Shown piece after piece: positions 49,403 to 60,984 of a stretch of 64,000 nt of DNA. The translations under genes and the position numbers were made by a program. Source of the stretch: Guadua angustifolia (lineage: Eukaryota; Streptophyta; Magnoliopsida; Poales; Poaceae); NCBI GenBank assembly GCA_036346375.1, contig CM070515.1, positions 19,428,423 to 19,492,422 on the forward strand. The letters run 5' to 3'. The notes below the pieces were generated by a model. The model was not told the DNA's origin and ran no database searches. It saw only the letters and a program-made list of their open reading frames with translations. Numbering within the stretch: position 1 is the first letter of the stretch; the number at the start of each line of letters is the position of its first letter.

Positions 49403-51600
49403 TCACTCCTCGTCCTCGCCAAAGTCAAGTTCATCGTCGGCCCCACCTTCGGCGGCCAGAGGGGTGGAGACATCCATGGCCGGCTGCTCCACCGCAAACA
49501 TCGGCCCACGTGTTCGGCAGCCGCGCAGCGCCAGGCCTCCTTTGAGCCTTTGCTCCACGTCTCCTCGACGGCCGCCGCCACCACCGCCAAGGATCAGCGG
49601 CGTCACGGTGGCGCGGCGAAAGCGTGTAGGTCGCGCCATGATCGCGACTGGCGTCCTACGTGGCGGAGCGGCGGCTAGGGGCGGGAGTCCTCGTAGTGCC
49701 TCCGTGGCCTGGTTGGTCGCGTGAGCAAATTGAAGCGCCGAGTCCTCCAGGGGCACGTTCAACGTCACACCTAAGGGTTCGGGCACCTCTTGGTGCGCTG
49801 AACGCTTCTTCAAGATGATCGCGAGGTTGCGCCCGCGGCGGAAGATTCAAGTTCCGAGGTCTTGGCGCCGCCTCGGCCCTCTCCGCCGTGTCTCGACCCG
49901 TTCCGCTCGCCTTGCATTGCGATCGTGTTAGCCCTCTCTGCGCCCGACTCGGCTGCCACCCTCTCCGCTCCGCTCCGGCTTCGCCGCTCACCGAGGCAAG
50001 CTGTTGGGCGTCTGAGCACCATGCGAGGCGGCGGCAAACGGTGCCTAGTGCCGCGCGCATGTCGTTTACCTAAGTGAAGAGTTCGACGGCCGGCGGTGTG
50101 AAGCGGCGATGGTGGCGCGAGGGCGAGACCTCGATGGCGCTGCACGGAGTGTCTCCGACCTGGCGGCGGTGGCGGCGGAGGCGCTGTGCGAAGGCCTCCG
50201 TCTCGGTGGGCGCCGGGTGTTGGCACCCTCGGCGTTCGAAACGCCCTTGGTGGCGCCCTCAAGCTCAAGCCGCCATTGGGGCGTGAGGCCACCTGTTGGC
50301 GTTGGCACAGGCTCCGTGGCGAGTTGTCAGCGCCGCGATCGTCGGCGCCGGAGGAGAAGGTACGATTGGTGAAGGCTCGGAGCGGTCTTTGCGGAGGGCG
50401 GCGGCGCCGAGGTGAAATCGCGGCGGGCGTCTGTGCCCCGTCCCTTGAAGGGGTACCGCCATGGCGGTGGCGGCGGTGCTGATGCGTGGCGGGCCCTCTT
50501 AGGATCCGAGCCGTGGTGTCGGCGGCGAATGGCCGCTGTGCGCTGCCCAATCGCGGCGGCGAGCACGTCCCCGATCACCGATGGAGCCGCAGGCGGGATC
50601 ACGGCGGCCTCGTGGAGTCCATCGGCGGAGCGGCTGACGATCTGCAGCGCTCCGCGTGCTCGGTCGGCGGCGGCAAGGCGTCCGTGAAAGGGCGTGCAGT
50701 TGGGGCCAAGAAGATCGCGGCAAGCCACCGCCCAGTTTGGCTCCTCAAAGTTGCCCTCGCTTTGCCGCAAGAAAGGGAAAAAGATGGCGGTCGGTTGGTA
50801 GGAAGCCGCAGAAAAACATGTGCTTGAAGGAAACTAGAAGAAGAAGACAAGGACTTACGCCGACCCGCGTCGCGCGTCAGTCGTTATCGCCGATATCGCC
50901 ATGAAGGCCGGACGCGCCGGCGAAGAGGGCTGATCCTCCGGGCCGTGTAGTCGAGCTACCACCCTCCGTTCGATCCGGCGTCCCAATCTGCCGCCGACGC
51001 TGCCATTGCATGTGAACTCTGCCGTCTCTTCGGCCGTGAGCTCCGATTCTCGAGTGTGTGCCGCTCCGCTGGCACCCTGAGCGTCGATTCATTGTCATCT
51101 GGATGTACAGACCAATCGCCGCGCCATGTCCTCGATTGGACTGTCTTTGGAAGGGAATATAGGGAGGCCATCCGTCCGGCGGAAAAAGCAACTCCCCACT
51201 ACTTGGCGTGCGTCATTGGTGGCGCTTGAGAATGAAGAAATGGCGGAAGAGAGGAAGGTTCGGCATCACCCCATGAACATTTCACGAGAGGTGTGCGAAG
51301 ATGGCGAGGAAGATGATAGAGTTGGGGGTGAGATGAAGATGATGGATTTTCGTAGAAGTGGAGGACGGTGAGAAAAAAATTCGGAAAAGGGTGGAAGAAG
51401 GCCCGCCATCATGCCCGAGTGTGCGGGGCGATCTCGTCGGAGAGCACACAGGCGTGGCGATCCCCGGACGATATCGGAAGGTGCCTTCCGCGCGATGATC
51501 CTCATCCGATTCATGGCGGTGGCGTCAACGAGAGAAATTGGAATGGGGTTCACCATGGTGGATCAAGAAAACGAAGAGCTTTGGGAAAAGAAGCGAAAGA
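49403..51600 (-). pseudogene. Probable antisense ORF of Gypsy no. 2, strongly broken
   Basis: Its best-preserved part is the C-terminal 136 codons (49813-49403), ending in the acidic tail DDELDFGEDEE. Further minus-strand fragments rich in Ala/Arg/Ser/Pro extend upstream to about 51.5 kb in shifting frames. Position and strand match the antisense ORF of Gypsy no. 1, but the conserved N-terminal domain was not clearly seen, so the assignment rests mainly on context. Confidence 0.4.
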
Positions 51601-51867
51601 ACAAGAAAGCAAAAGTCGCAAGAAAAGCGTAGCGTGAAACCGCTCGTCTGAGATGCATCTATATATCGTACCCCGTCGGCGGTTCGCGAAAAGCGAATTA
51701 TCGCCGTTTAAGACTGCCCCAAGGAAAATCGCAGGATACACGAGGAAGCGGTCGTACCCTCATGAGTAGTGGCCCTGCCCAAGAGCGCGCTAAGCATTAA
51801 GTGCATTAAGTGAAGGTTCTAAAAAAGGAGTCATAGGCCTGCGCTCTAGGACAGGCCCGAGGGCTAC

Positions 51868-53050
51868 TGTCAGCGTACTATACGCTAGGGTACCCTCTCC
51901 ACCGCGATAAAGTACAATCGCGTGGCGGCGGCATCGGGCGGCGATCACGGCCCGCCGCCAGCGTCGGTCCACGTGGCGCCCGGCGAAAGGTGGCGAAGAC
52001 GCCGCCGCCGGCGCCCAGCTACGTGGCGGCTTCGCAATCGGCGGCGATCACGGCCGCCGAGCGGCGTCGGCCCATGTGGCGCTTCGGCGGCAGTGGCGGC
52101 ACGCCGCTTTCGCCGGCGCCGGCTACGTGGCGGCTTTGCGGCAATCGGCGGCGATCACGGCGCCAGTAGCGGCGTCGGCCACGTGGCGCCCGCGGCAGTC
52201 GGCGAAGCACGCTTTCGCCCGGCGCCAGCTACGTGGCGGCTGGCAACCGGCGGCGATCACGGCCGCCGGCTGGCGTCGGTCCACGTGGCGCCCGGCGAGC
52301 GGTGGCGAGCATGCTGCTCGCCGCCGGCGCCAGCTACGTGGTTGCACGGCAACCGGCGGCGATCACGGCCGCGGACCGGCGTCGATCCACGTGGCGCCCG
52401 GCGGCAGTGGCGAGCATGCCTCGCTTCGCCGGCGCCCATCCACGTGGCGATTGGCGAAGACGCCCGCCGCAGGCAAAGAGGTGGAGCGCGGTGGCCGCCT
52501 CGAAGGCTCCTTCCACTACCGTACCATGTCGAGCAGCGAGCTGCCATAGCGAGCTTATCATTACAAGTTTACGCAACAAGCCCATTCCTCGGCGCCTCTC
52601 ACCTACACCGCCAAAGGGGTCCCATCCGTGGACGGGCAAAATGCACGCGTAAGCATTTAATGAGGCCGAGGAACGAGACAAAGACAGAAGGAGTAGTAAA
52701 TGTATGAGGATCAACATGATGACCTCCTTTTACCTACTCCGTTGCTTTGGCCTATATAAGGGCCTCGGGTGCATGGGAAAAAGGATTGGCATTCGAGAGG
52801 AAAGAACTTGTAACTCAAGAGCTTTGTATTAGCTTCACACCTCCTCAAAACAATCTAGCAGAAGTAAGGCTATTACCCGAGCCAAAGGGGCTCGAACACA
52901 GGTAAAATCTTCGTGTCATCCGCAGTTCATGGACCGGAATCCCGCGTAAGAGTCCCTAGGGTTTTCGCCCTCTAGGTTTAGCCCCAAGACGCCCTCCTTC
53001 GAAGCTAAAACCAGTCTGCATCCTCCGGACTGTCGGTGGAATCGCCAGCA
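51868..53050 (+). repeat. 3' LTR of Gypsy no. 2
   Basis: 1183 bp, preceded by AGGACAGGCCCGAGGGCTAC (polypurine-like) and ending TCGCCAGCA before the GATAT duplication. TATATAAG is at 52753-52760. CACGTG occurs at 51970, 52180, 52282, 52388 and 52441. Confidence 0.92.
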
Positions 53051-54921
53051 GATATTTTCAAGTTAGATAATTAATATTTGACAATTAACATCATCCATGA
53101 AATGAAATAATGAGCAATTGAGCATAACATTTATTTACCTCAGCAAAACAATTCACTATATCCTTTTGAATTGTTGGAGCCACCATTTGTCTATTTAGAG
53201 GACCATTTCTTAGCACAACCATTTTCACTTTTTCATTTTGCTCTGCCACAAGCTTCACTAACTCTAGAAAATTTCCTCTATTATTAGATTCTTCTGATTC
53301 GTTGTGGCCACGAAAAGCTAAACCTTGATGTAGCAAGTAACGAGCAGCATTGATGGAAGTATTCAATCGAATACGATGCTCTTCTCTTGTGATGTTACTT
53401 TGCCTATTGAGAGCCACAACAATTGATTGGTCTTGTTTCATCAGATTGTTACATCTTTTCACTGCTGTGTTATGAAAACTATTGCATCCACCTACATGAT
53501 CACGAAGTCTATCTGACTTATTCCATCCACAAAAACCATTAGTTACAAAGGCATCGTTCCCTCCTTGACCTTCAATGCAATCTCTGAACAAGTAGCAATA
53601 TAAACAAAATGCTCTATCTGCTTTCTCGCTATACTCTAGCCAATCATACTTGTTGAACCATTCAGGATTAAATCGACGTAAATGGTTTGCTATACTCTTT
53701 TGTGGATACATGAAACAGTGTGTGGCCTAGAAGGGCCTCTAATTAAATACCTTCGCCTTATCTCATCTTGCGCTTTTGAACCAATGTATTCTCGATATTC
53801 TCTTCCTATCTGTTGGATCATATGGAAGTTCATCCAAATTTACCTCTCTTGATGACACCGCAAAGGAGGAGTTGGAGCGATGGATGCGGTGTTGCCAGTA
53901 TGATCAATGTTACGTGTCCCTCTAACACTTCTTGGAGCCTCGCCAGTGCCAAGAGCATCAACATCACTAGGTGGAGGTGTCTTCCTTTTAAAATATCGTT
54001 CCATTATTTTAGGCTACCTACAAATTAGGGGGAAAAAATGAAACCCTCAATTCGCTGTAAAGAAGAGTTCAATAATCCAAGATGCACAATTGCACACGGC
54101 ACGATTAGATAATCATGAATAACTAACTGAGAAATTAGATTGCCAAAAATTAAACCCTAAAGTCAAAATCATGATTCTGTCTCAACTCTCATCATCTCAT
54201 GCCCTAACGTGATAAACTCATTACTCATAGACTTAATCAAGAAATCGGATTATATTAACCTAATATTGGGGCTTGAGGCGTCAAAATTGAGAGAATTGAG
54301 CAGAGGCCGGAGCAAAGAACTGACAACCGAGGGTCCGAGCCTCCGAGGCGACGCGCCGAGCGCCGACATAAACTCACGGGCGTGGATCCTCCGAGGCGAC
54401 GCGCCGGGCGCCGACGCAGACTCGCCGAGCGTCCACGCCGCCCAGGCGGAGCAAAAGTTGCGTCGCGTGCCACTCCCGCGAAGAGGAAAAGACGAAAAGA
54501 ATGAAGCTCCTGCCTGGCTGCGCGTGAGCTCGTCCAAGGGAAAACCTGCGTGGCTGCAGCAGCATGTGGACTATGGTTCTACTTTGGGTCGCTAGGTGCT
54601 AGCCGCCACCGCTTGTCTGGTTATTGCTTGCAAAGTGGGCCGGGTTTCTTTGCTCAGTCTTTATGAGCAATGAGCAGTGTCATGTTCGATTTACGTGAGA
54701 GCTGGTTGGAAGCTTCCTACTAGAGTACTAGTATACTCCAAGCTTCACTAATTTGCACCAAACTCCTGTAGTTTCCATTCCATATGGATGAGCATTGACG
54801 CTGGGGTCCAGGCTAATCTACCGTCGGGGTCATTAACAGTGTTTAGCGGAGGGTATAAAGGACTAATACGGAGGTGTCGGTGTCACCGGACCCCGGCGCC
54901 GGAACGCTACATCCGCCCCTG

Positions 54922-54929
54922 GTAGGTGA
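54922..54929. repeat. hAT target-site duplication, right copy
   Basis: GTAGGTGA immediately after the terminal CCGCCCCTG, identical to the left copy. Confidence 0.95.
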
Positions 54930-55701
54930 TTTGGTTTGGACGAAAGTTAGAAGGACTAAGCTGGTAGAGGTGAACATAAGCTCGAGGAGGAGGTCTGCTA
55001 TGACGGCATTGCTCCAGCGATCTTCCAGCAAGGGCAACCTCACAATAAGATTCAGAGGATACCTAGGTACTTTCAATTTGGTCTAAGGTGGTGTGTGGAG
55101 GTGTGGTGCCATGTGCATGTGCGGTGCATGGCGGCGTGAGTGGGTGGTGATATCTAACCTATATCCGGGGGGGCAGTGGAGGTGTTGCTGGGGTGAGGAG
55201 TTGTTGCTCTACTGTGGCTGGGTTTTTATATCCGCATGAAGATGGTGTTTGGCGAGGGTGGTGTTCGGTAGCAATATAGCGACGAGCTCAGGACAGCGTG
55301 GATTGCGACATGTAGAGGAGGATTCAAAGCAGGAGATGGTAAGTAGTGGCAGGGATATGAGGAGAAGGCAAGCGTGGTAGCGGCGAGGCATCACTGCGTG
55401 CGTCATAAGGTTTATCACGGTTAACTTTGGCAGCAGCGCTCTGAGCACACACGGCACGGTGCAACAGCTGTGTGCGGCGAGGTGGCCTAAGCATGGGCAC
55501 TAGCATGGTGAGGCGAGGCCTACGCTCAACTAAGGCACATGGCTAAGAGCTCAACAACGTGATGGCAATGTGGGAAGCGATGGGGCAGAGGCAATGAGCA
55601 CGCATGGTGTGGGTAAGGGTGCGCTTGTGAGGCCCCTATTTTTGGTACGGAATGCCAACAATGGGTTTCATGTGCATACAGTACTAGTCCCATGGTCAGT
55701 T
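54930..55701. other. GC-moderate intergenic stretch, no gene recognised
   Basis: GGTGG/GGCG-rich DNA with short ORFs that carry no motif. It resembles internal or leader sequence of a decayed LTR element but no termini were found. Confidence 0.3.
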
Positions 55702-56060
55702 GCTAGTACGCTGTAACATCCCAATTTTTAGATTATTTAGATTTAATATGGTTTTTATGGATTTTCTAAATTCATTGGATTTTTCTAGAATTTATTTGGA
55801 TTTATTTATTTATATTTAATATGGTCTATTGTGAAAAGTATTTAATTAATGAGAAAGTTTAAATTTGGATTTAAAAATATTTTCTTTAGATTTTATCCTT
55901 ATGTGATTTTGAGTTTTAAAGTTTGTAAATCAAATATTCAACAATGTAAATGACTTTCTTAATGACCCAAAAGATGGGAATTCAGAATAAAATCATACTT
56001 CCAAATTAATTTTACATTTTATTTATTTATGCGTCTTTCGAGCTGTTACAGCGCTCTAGC
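55702..56060. mobile_element. MITE-like inverted repeat around a TGTAACA core
   Basis: GCTAGTACGCTGTAACA at 55702-55718 pairs with the reverse complement of TGTTACAGCGCTCTAGC at about 56044-56060, with 2 mismatches in 17. The 325-bp interior is very AT-rich and non-coding. An alternative reading is a Gypsy LTR starting TGTAACATCCC at 55712 that was cut short. Confidence 0.4.
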
Positions 56061-56199
56061 ACAACGAGCAGTGTGAGGCAGGCTAAGTGATGAGTACATC
56101 ACTTCTTCGCACACTATACAAATGCAAGGTCCAATCACACGAGTACATGCATGTCAATTAAATTATTAGGTAACTTCATTTTTGGGAGTGAATTCTGTT

Positions 56200-57262
56200 T
56201 CTAATGAGAATATGATGCTTCATGTTGTACTTTTTAATTTATCCTCAAAAATCGTGGAGAGGACTACAAGGGTCAGAATGCGAGAGTGAAGGCTATAAGA
56301 CGAAGGACCATAAGAAGGATTTGAAGCCTAGCCCAGGCCGACGGCTTCAACTCCTCCCCTGGCGGTCACCACATCCATAGGCCCATCAGGCAGTCCCAAC
56401 TACATATAAAAGCCTTCCTAACATGGTGTTGTCACCTATGTAATAGGAAATTGGGCTTCGACCTATTTAATAGAAAGGCCTATGCGGAACGCTCAGGAGG
56501 AGTTCATATCCATATCCACCTCTTGGTTGCACCCCTTTTAGATGCCTATTTAAGTTAGCTGAGTTCACTCGTGAGACTTGGGTTTTGTTAGATTAGTTTT
56601 CTACATGAAACTTCTGTGTTTTTCACTTGAGTCGGCTAGATCAACCGTCAAGACTGCTATTGAAACCCCAACACTTGTCCTTAAATCTATATTCACAATT
56701 TTAGATTGCTTTTATTTTGTTCTTGCTTGTTTTTTTGTTGCTTGAAGGAATTGATCTTCGTGATCAGATCAATCGAGCTTTGGTATGGTTGATAACAATT
56801 CGGAGTCAGGCTTAGCGATTGCTTGTCGTCGGTCGTGTTTCAATCGGTAGTCTAGATCGTGAAGATCGTTTCCATAAATCAAGAGTAATCCATCTCATTG
56901 AAAGATCGGGTCTCCACTAGTCTCATCAATGAGGTGGTGTGGGCTGTGGCCTAAGTGACTGTGGGCGAGTGGGGAGAGAGGGAGACATGCCGGGTGAAGT
57001 TAGCGAAAGCGACATGGGCCGAGAGTGGCAGATGAGTTGACCGGAGAAGTGGGCCAGTCCAGAAGAGGTTTTGGGTTTCAATTTAAGGATTTTATTTTCA
57101 GGAAATAAGAAAATATTCTCAATAGATAATTAAATCAAGAAAAAACAAATAAATTCTAAAAAATCTTGGAAAATTCAGGAAAATACCAGAAAATTTAGAA
57201 AAATTTAGGGAGTGGTTTTTGGGACTTTGGCTTTAAAAAGGTGCAAAATTCAGGCCGTTACA
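56200..57262. repeat. Gypsy LTR fragments
   Basis: A plus-oriented U3-R-U5-like block contains ACATATAAAAGCC (about 56403) and, further on, the U5-like phrases GAAGGAATTGATCTTCGTG and GGAGTCAGGCTTAGCGATTG. At the right edge a minus-oriented LTR start reads TGTAACGGCCTGAATTTTGC from 57262. Two decayed LTRs seem to overlap or abut. Confidence 0.45.
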
Positions 57263-59148
57263 TCGGCAATCCTGTCGGATCGTTGCGGGCTTGCGGCATG
57301 AACATATTTTCACCGGCACATCGTAAAAGCGCAGCGCCGTCTTGCCCGTATCCTCAAGCGAGATGGGCCGCACGGCAGCAAACTGGAATTTGGAGGTCGC
57401 CGGCCGCAATCAAGTAACAATTGCACGCGGGCATGGCAAGCTCCGCAGCGACGTGGAGGGCATCGGTGCATAACATGTCGACCACGAGACGGCGTCGACG
57501 GCAGGGAGCGAGCGCAGGATCGGAACTCTCCCGGCGCACACTAGAAGCTGGTACGCAAGCATGGTGAGCTCCGCAGCAACGTACGATGAGGGCATCTGTG
57601 TAGAACATGTCGAGCACGAGGGCGTCGATGGCTGGCAGGGAGCCATCACAGGAACTCAGGCTGGAGCGCAGGGTTGGAGAGGCAAAGCGTGTCCCGGATG
57701 CACGGTGTGAGTAATTTTTGTTGTCGCTAGACAGGACGTGGAGGAGGCGGACTCTGATGGAGGGACAAGCTAGCCGCGGCGGCGCGGTCTACTGCATCAG
57801 CCATCAGGGTCCTTAGATACACAATGACCCCTCTCCTCGTGGTTCGTCGATTCAGTATCACAATTGATCCTTGAACCCTAACTATGCCTTATTGATCGAC
57901 CATGCCTTCGGATAATTAAGAGGGATGCTGGCATATACGGGTGATCATCTTTGAATTAAGTTCTATTTTTGGTAAGTACTGTAGAAGTTGACGGACACGG
58001 TGAGAAACAAGGCAACAAGGGCCGCCTGCGAACACATCGAACCAACTCAGCACCGTGCAATGAAAATGAGCCGAGGAAACCTTGAGGCACGACCTGACAA
58101 CCATCATCGAGAGCATGTGCATCATGAGCGCAACTTCAGTTTTATTTAGAAAAATGTTCATATTCGATTTCTAAAACTTTTACCACCATTTAATTTTGAT
58201 CCCTCAAGTATAATATTATTTAGAATATTGAGTCTTTTATCTTTTAGTACCGTTTAGTTTTAGCGCCTTAGGTTAGAAAACGGTGGTTTTGACCAGTATT
58301 GACCTATGTGACACATCACGATGGATCCGACATAGATAAATTTCTGCCAACAAACCTGCAGCCAGCAAAATGATGGGACCTTACCAGCCATCCACCTAAA
58401 TTCCTCCTCCTCTTCCTCCTCTTCTCCTTCCCTTCTCTTCTCTATTGCCAGCCATGATCGTCAACAAGCGCTTCATGCGGGTGGCTTATTCAACGCTGTC
58501 ACTCTGCCGCTCAATTCCTAGCATCACGCACATTCAATTTGCTCGATCACCTCATCCGTCGAGCTCATGCGCTTTCTCCTCTACCCCTCCTTATAAATTA
58601 GAGCACTGTGACCTTGTAATTCATTCCCTCCATGCCTCATGCCGCTCGTGCGTCTCGTCGCCACCGTACGATGTCATCTTCCCCGAAGCCATGACATACA
58701 ATTCCATTACTAACCTCCTAAGATGGACGGCTGAGATTTAAAATTAATCTTACCCGACCCAATAAGAGATAAGTAGTGTACTTAAAAGAGCTCTACTGTA
58801 ATTGCTTTTCCTTGGTTTAGAGAGACGTGTCGAGAACATGCGAGTAGGCTTTGCCATATAAAATTTTTCTTCCTACGAAAATGCTAAGGTAAGTTGGTGC
58901 GACTGCTTTGTTTTAATTAGATGAGAACGAAATATCGATTTTCCTATTTGTAGGTTGCTACTTTTTTTTTGTTAACTCTAAGTTATTTTTCTAGCCTCTG
59001 GATTAACTTTAAGATATGCGTGGATAAATCACTTTATAAATACAAGTCTCTATGAAATATTCTGGTGAGCTAGGAACTCAAGTAGCAGAACACCACTAAG
59101 GAAAAATATAAGCTAATGCATTTTTGTTAGTCAAAGAAAATGTGCATT
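57263..59148. other. Intergenic, unresolved
   Basis: A GC-rich part (57263-57800) with only short ORFs is followed by AT-rich DNA. A minus-frame stretch at about 57265-57390 is open (RPISLEDTGKTALRFYDVPV) but I cannot name it; it might be a captured gene fragment. A plus-strand ORF of 98 codons at 58445-58741 has no recognisable motif. Confidence 0.3.
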
Positions 59149-59465
59149 CACTACAACTAGGATTAGAAGTAGGACCATACCACATATTTTTTTAATAGTC
59201 TTGTACATTAATACAGAGCGTACTTCATTTTTAATGTAAAATTAGAGTGATATTTTTTCTATACCCTTATAAATATTCATCTTTACTTTATATTCTCTAC
59301 ATGTATGCCATTACTAGACAATCGCACATCACAGACGATTTACAAACCACATCACATACAGTTTTGTGAATCGTCTATATCGAAATGTCAGTGACGACAA
59401 TAAGTCATCAAGACGGTTTTACAACCATCAATGAAAAAACCCATCCGTCTGTGATGTTGATTTTT
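59149..59465. repeat. Possible CACTA terminus remnant
   Basis: CACTACAACTAGG at 59149 is followed about 180 bp later by inverted short motifs (CATCACAGACGATTTAC and CATCCGTCTGTGATG). This is the layout of a CACTA end with subterminal repeats, but no second end or transposase was found. Confidence 0.3.
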
Positions 59466-60839
59466 ATTTTCTACTAAATTTTATTTTATTGGCTAGTCTC
59501 AGGAAATGCTAGCCATGCCATCTAAAACAAAAGACAATATAGAGTATCACCAGCATTATTATGACATACATTTTAGAAATGAGCTCTGATCACCATGCAG
59601 CCATCCATTTTAGGAATCAACTCTGATCACAAATTACAATGTACAGCACATCCATTTAATAAATCAACTTACATATATAAAAACAAATTGAATTCATAAC
59701 TACAACTCACAAATTCACAACACAAGGTTCACAAATTAATCGAAACAGTATCTAACAAATTCACAATTCTTCAGGCGAGACTTGAGTGGTGTTCGCCTTT
59801 TGGATTAATGACCTCACGTGTCAAGAAGGCACAGAGTTGTCCTCGAATACCTAGCAGGTCAGCCTGTTCCAATGCAGATTCAATGCATTGCCAAGCCTGT
59901 CAATAGGAAGAGTAAAGTCTTGCGTGTATATAAACTAATAAGTGGAAATAATTATTGCAAGATTGACAAACCTCTATAATTACCATTGGTCTTCTTTAAA
60001 CCAATGAGGAGTTCCATGTTGTGACAAGCGTAGAATCCACATTGGTTAGTGCCCTTTGGTTCTTGATGGCATTGCCAAAATATAATAGGTTAATTAATTT
60101 CGAATGTATTATTATGGAGTGTGAAGGATTATTGCGTACTATCGGATCTGAAAAGTTATAAGTATGCTTGAGTTCTTTGGGCCCTTCTGTGTGGCTCTCC
60201 ACGAATAATGTGTCAATTAAATCTCGATATGCTTCAAGTCATGGGTCTTTGCTCTTTTTAGAATCAAGGTAAATTACAGGTTACGTCTTGGTATAATTGT
60301 GAGTAGAATCTAGTTAAACCTACAAGCCATTTCGCCATGGTCATTCAATCTAACTTCAAGCTCGTTCTATAATACAAATCAACAAGTATAATAATGGATG
60401 AAGCACTTACCGGGTTGTGGGGGTAAAAGTATGAATTTTTTGTTCCATTGATCTAACAATACTTTTTCCACGTACTTGTGGATGACTTCTAAATTTTCGT
60501 CCATGGTTTGCTTGGACACCATATGTGGGTCGAGAAACCCACGGTTGTTTCCTTGCTTTTGCTTCTATGATCATGTGTCTATATATACAAAATCAAGGAT
60601 CATATATATCGACATTTATCGATGCGACATGATCAATGTATACTGTGATTACACACATTTATAATATCCAGCATCTCATGAGTAATGCGTCGAAGGCGTT
60701 GAGATTATATAGTTTGAATAGGTCGTTGAAGCTGACCACGAAAAGTCTATCAAAAAATCGATGTAAGAAATGCTCCTCCTTAAAGTTGACCGAGATACTC
60801 GATACACGTTGTGCCACCGGCTTGTTGTTTTATTGTGAT
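59466..60839. other. AT-rich intergenic DNA, no gene recognised
   Basis: No ORF longer than about 70 codons and no recognised repeat. Confidence 0.35.
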
Positions 60840-60984
60840 TTTTTTTTCTTTCTTTTCAAAAGGGAGATGGTGTTTCTTTTCACCTTGTGCTTTTGAGCCG
60901 ACTTGTGCTTTTTACACTTTACTTTCATCACATTTGTTTTATGCTTTTTAGAGGTGTTGCCAATGTGTTCATCAAGGGGGAGAT
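60840..60984 (+). other. Copia 3' untranslated tail with polypurine tract
   Basis: A T-rich tail leads into AAGGGGGAGATTG at 60974-60986, a near-perfect Copia polypurine tract that primes plus-strand DNA. It abuts the LTR at 60985. Confidence 0.65.

Larger units (their letters stand above)
40838..53050 (+). mobile_element. Complete Ty3/Gypsy retrotransposon no. 2 (12.2 kb)
   Basis: LTRs at 40838-42034 and 51868-53050 both start TGTCAGCGTACTATACGC. The 5-bp duplication GATAT flanks the element (40833-40837 and 53051-53055), within the hAT transposase gene. The primer-binding site region reads AGGCGCGCCGAGTAGGGG. Plus-strand gag-pol (42130-47729) is followed by 4.1 kb of extra sequence before the 3' LTR, as in Gypsy no. 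1, but the two elements belong to different families (different LTRs). Confidence 0.95.
39252..54004 (-). pseudogene. hAT transposase (TTF/DUF4371/C-terminal dimerisation), interrupted
   Basis: The first part (54004-53056) starts MERYFKRKTPPPSD and is frameshifted near LDELPYDPTDRKR. It continues RRFNPEWFNKYDWLEYSEKADRAFCLYCYLFRD, the TTF-type zinc finger that binds transposon ends, then DUF4371. The second part (40837-39252) begins at VDESSDIFDKEQMAVVLRY with the catalytic-core region. It has a frameshift near 40430-40500, then RAGDTRWGSHYKTLKSI. It ends with the hAT dimerisation domain PLVYKLLKLVLVLPIATASVERCFSAMKIVKT and a stop at 39252. The Gypsy insertion lies just before the VDESSD block. 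As written it cannot yield an active transposase. Confidence 0.88.
39053..54921 (-). mobile_element. hAT DNA transposon, split by a Gypsy element
   Basis: The left terminus is CAGGGGCGGATCCAG and the right terminus in reverse complement is CAGGGGCGGATGTAG, flanked by perfect 8-bp duplications GTAGGTGA. The gene inside is a minus-strand hAT transposase of the TTF-zinc-finger/DUF4371 group. Removing the 12.2-kb Gypsy insertion leaves an element of about 3.65 kb, a normal size for this family. The transposase has further frameshifts, so this copy is non-autonomous. Confidence 0.95.

Noticed and set aside
21384..54929. hAT nested inside the CACTA or the reverse
   Set aside because: The CACTA ends at 38756 and the hAT duplication begins at 39045, so they are side by side.
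55712..57262. One solo LTR from TGTAACATCCC to GGCCGTTACA
   Set aside because: The flanking pentanucleotides (tacgc, tcggc) do not match, the two ends face each other as two LTR starts, and a U3-R-U5 block lies between. Several fragments explain it better.
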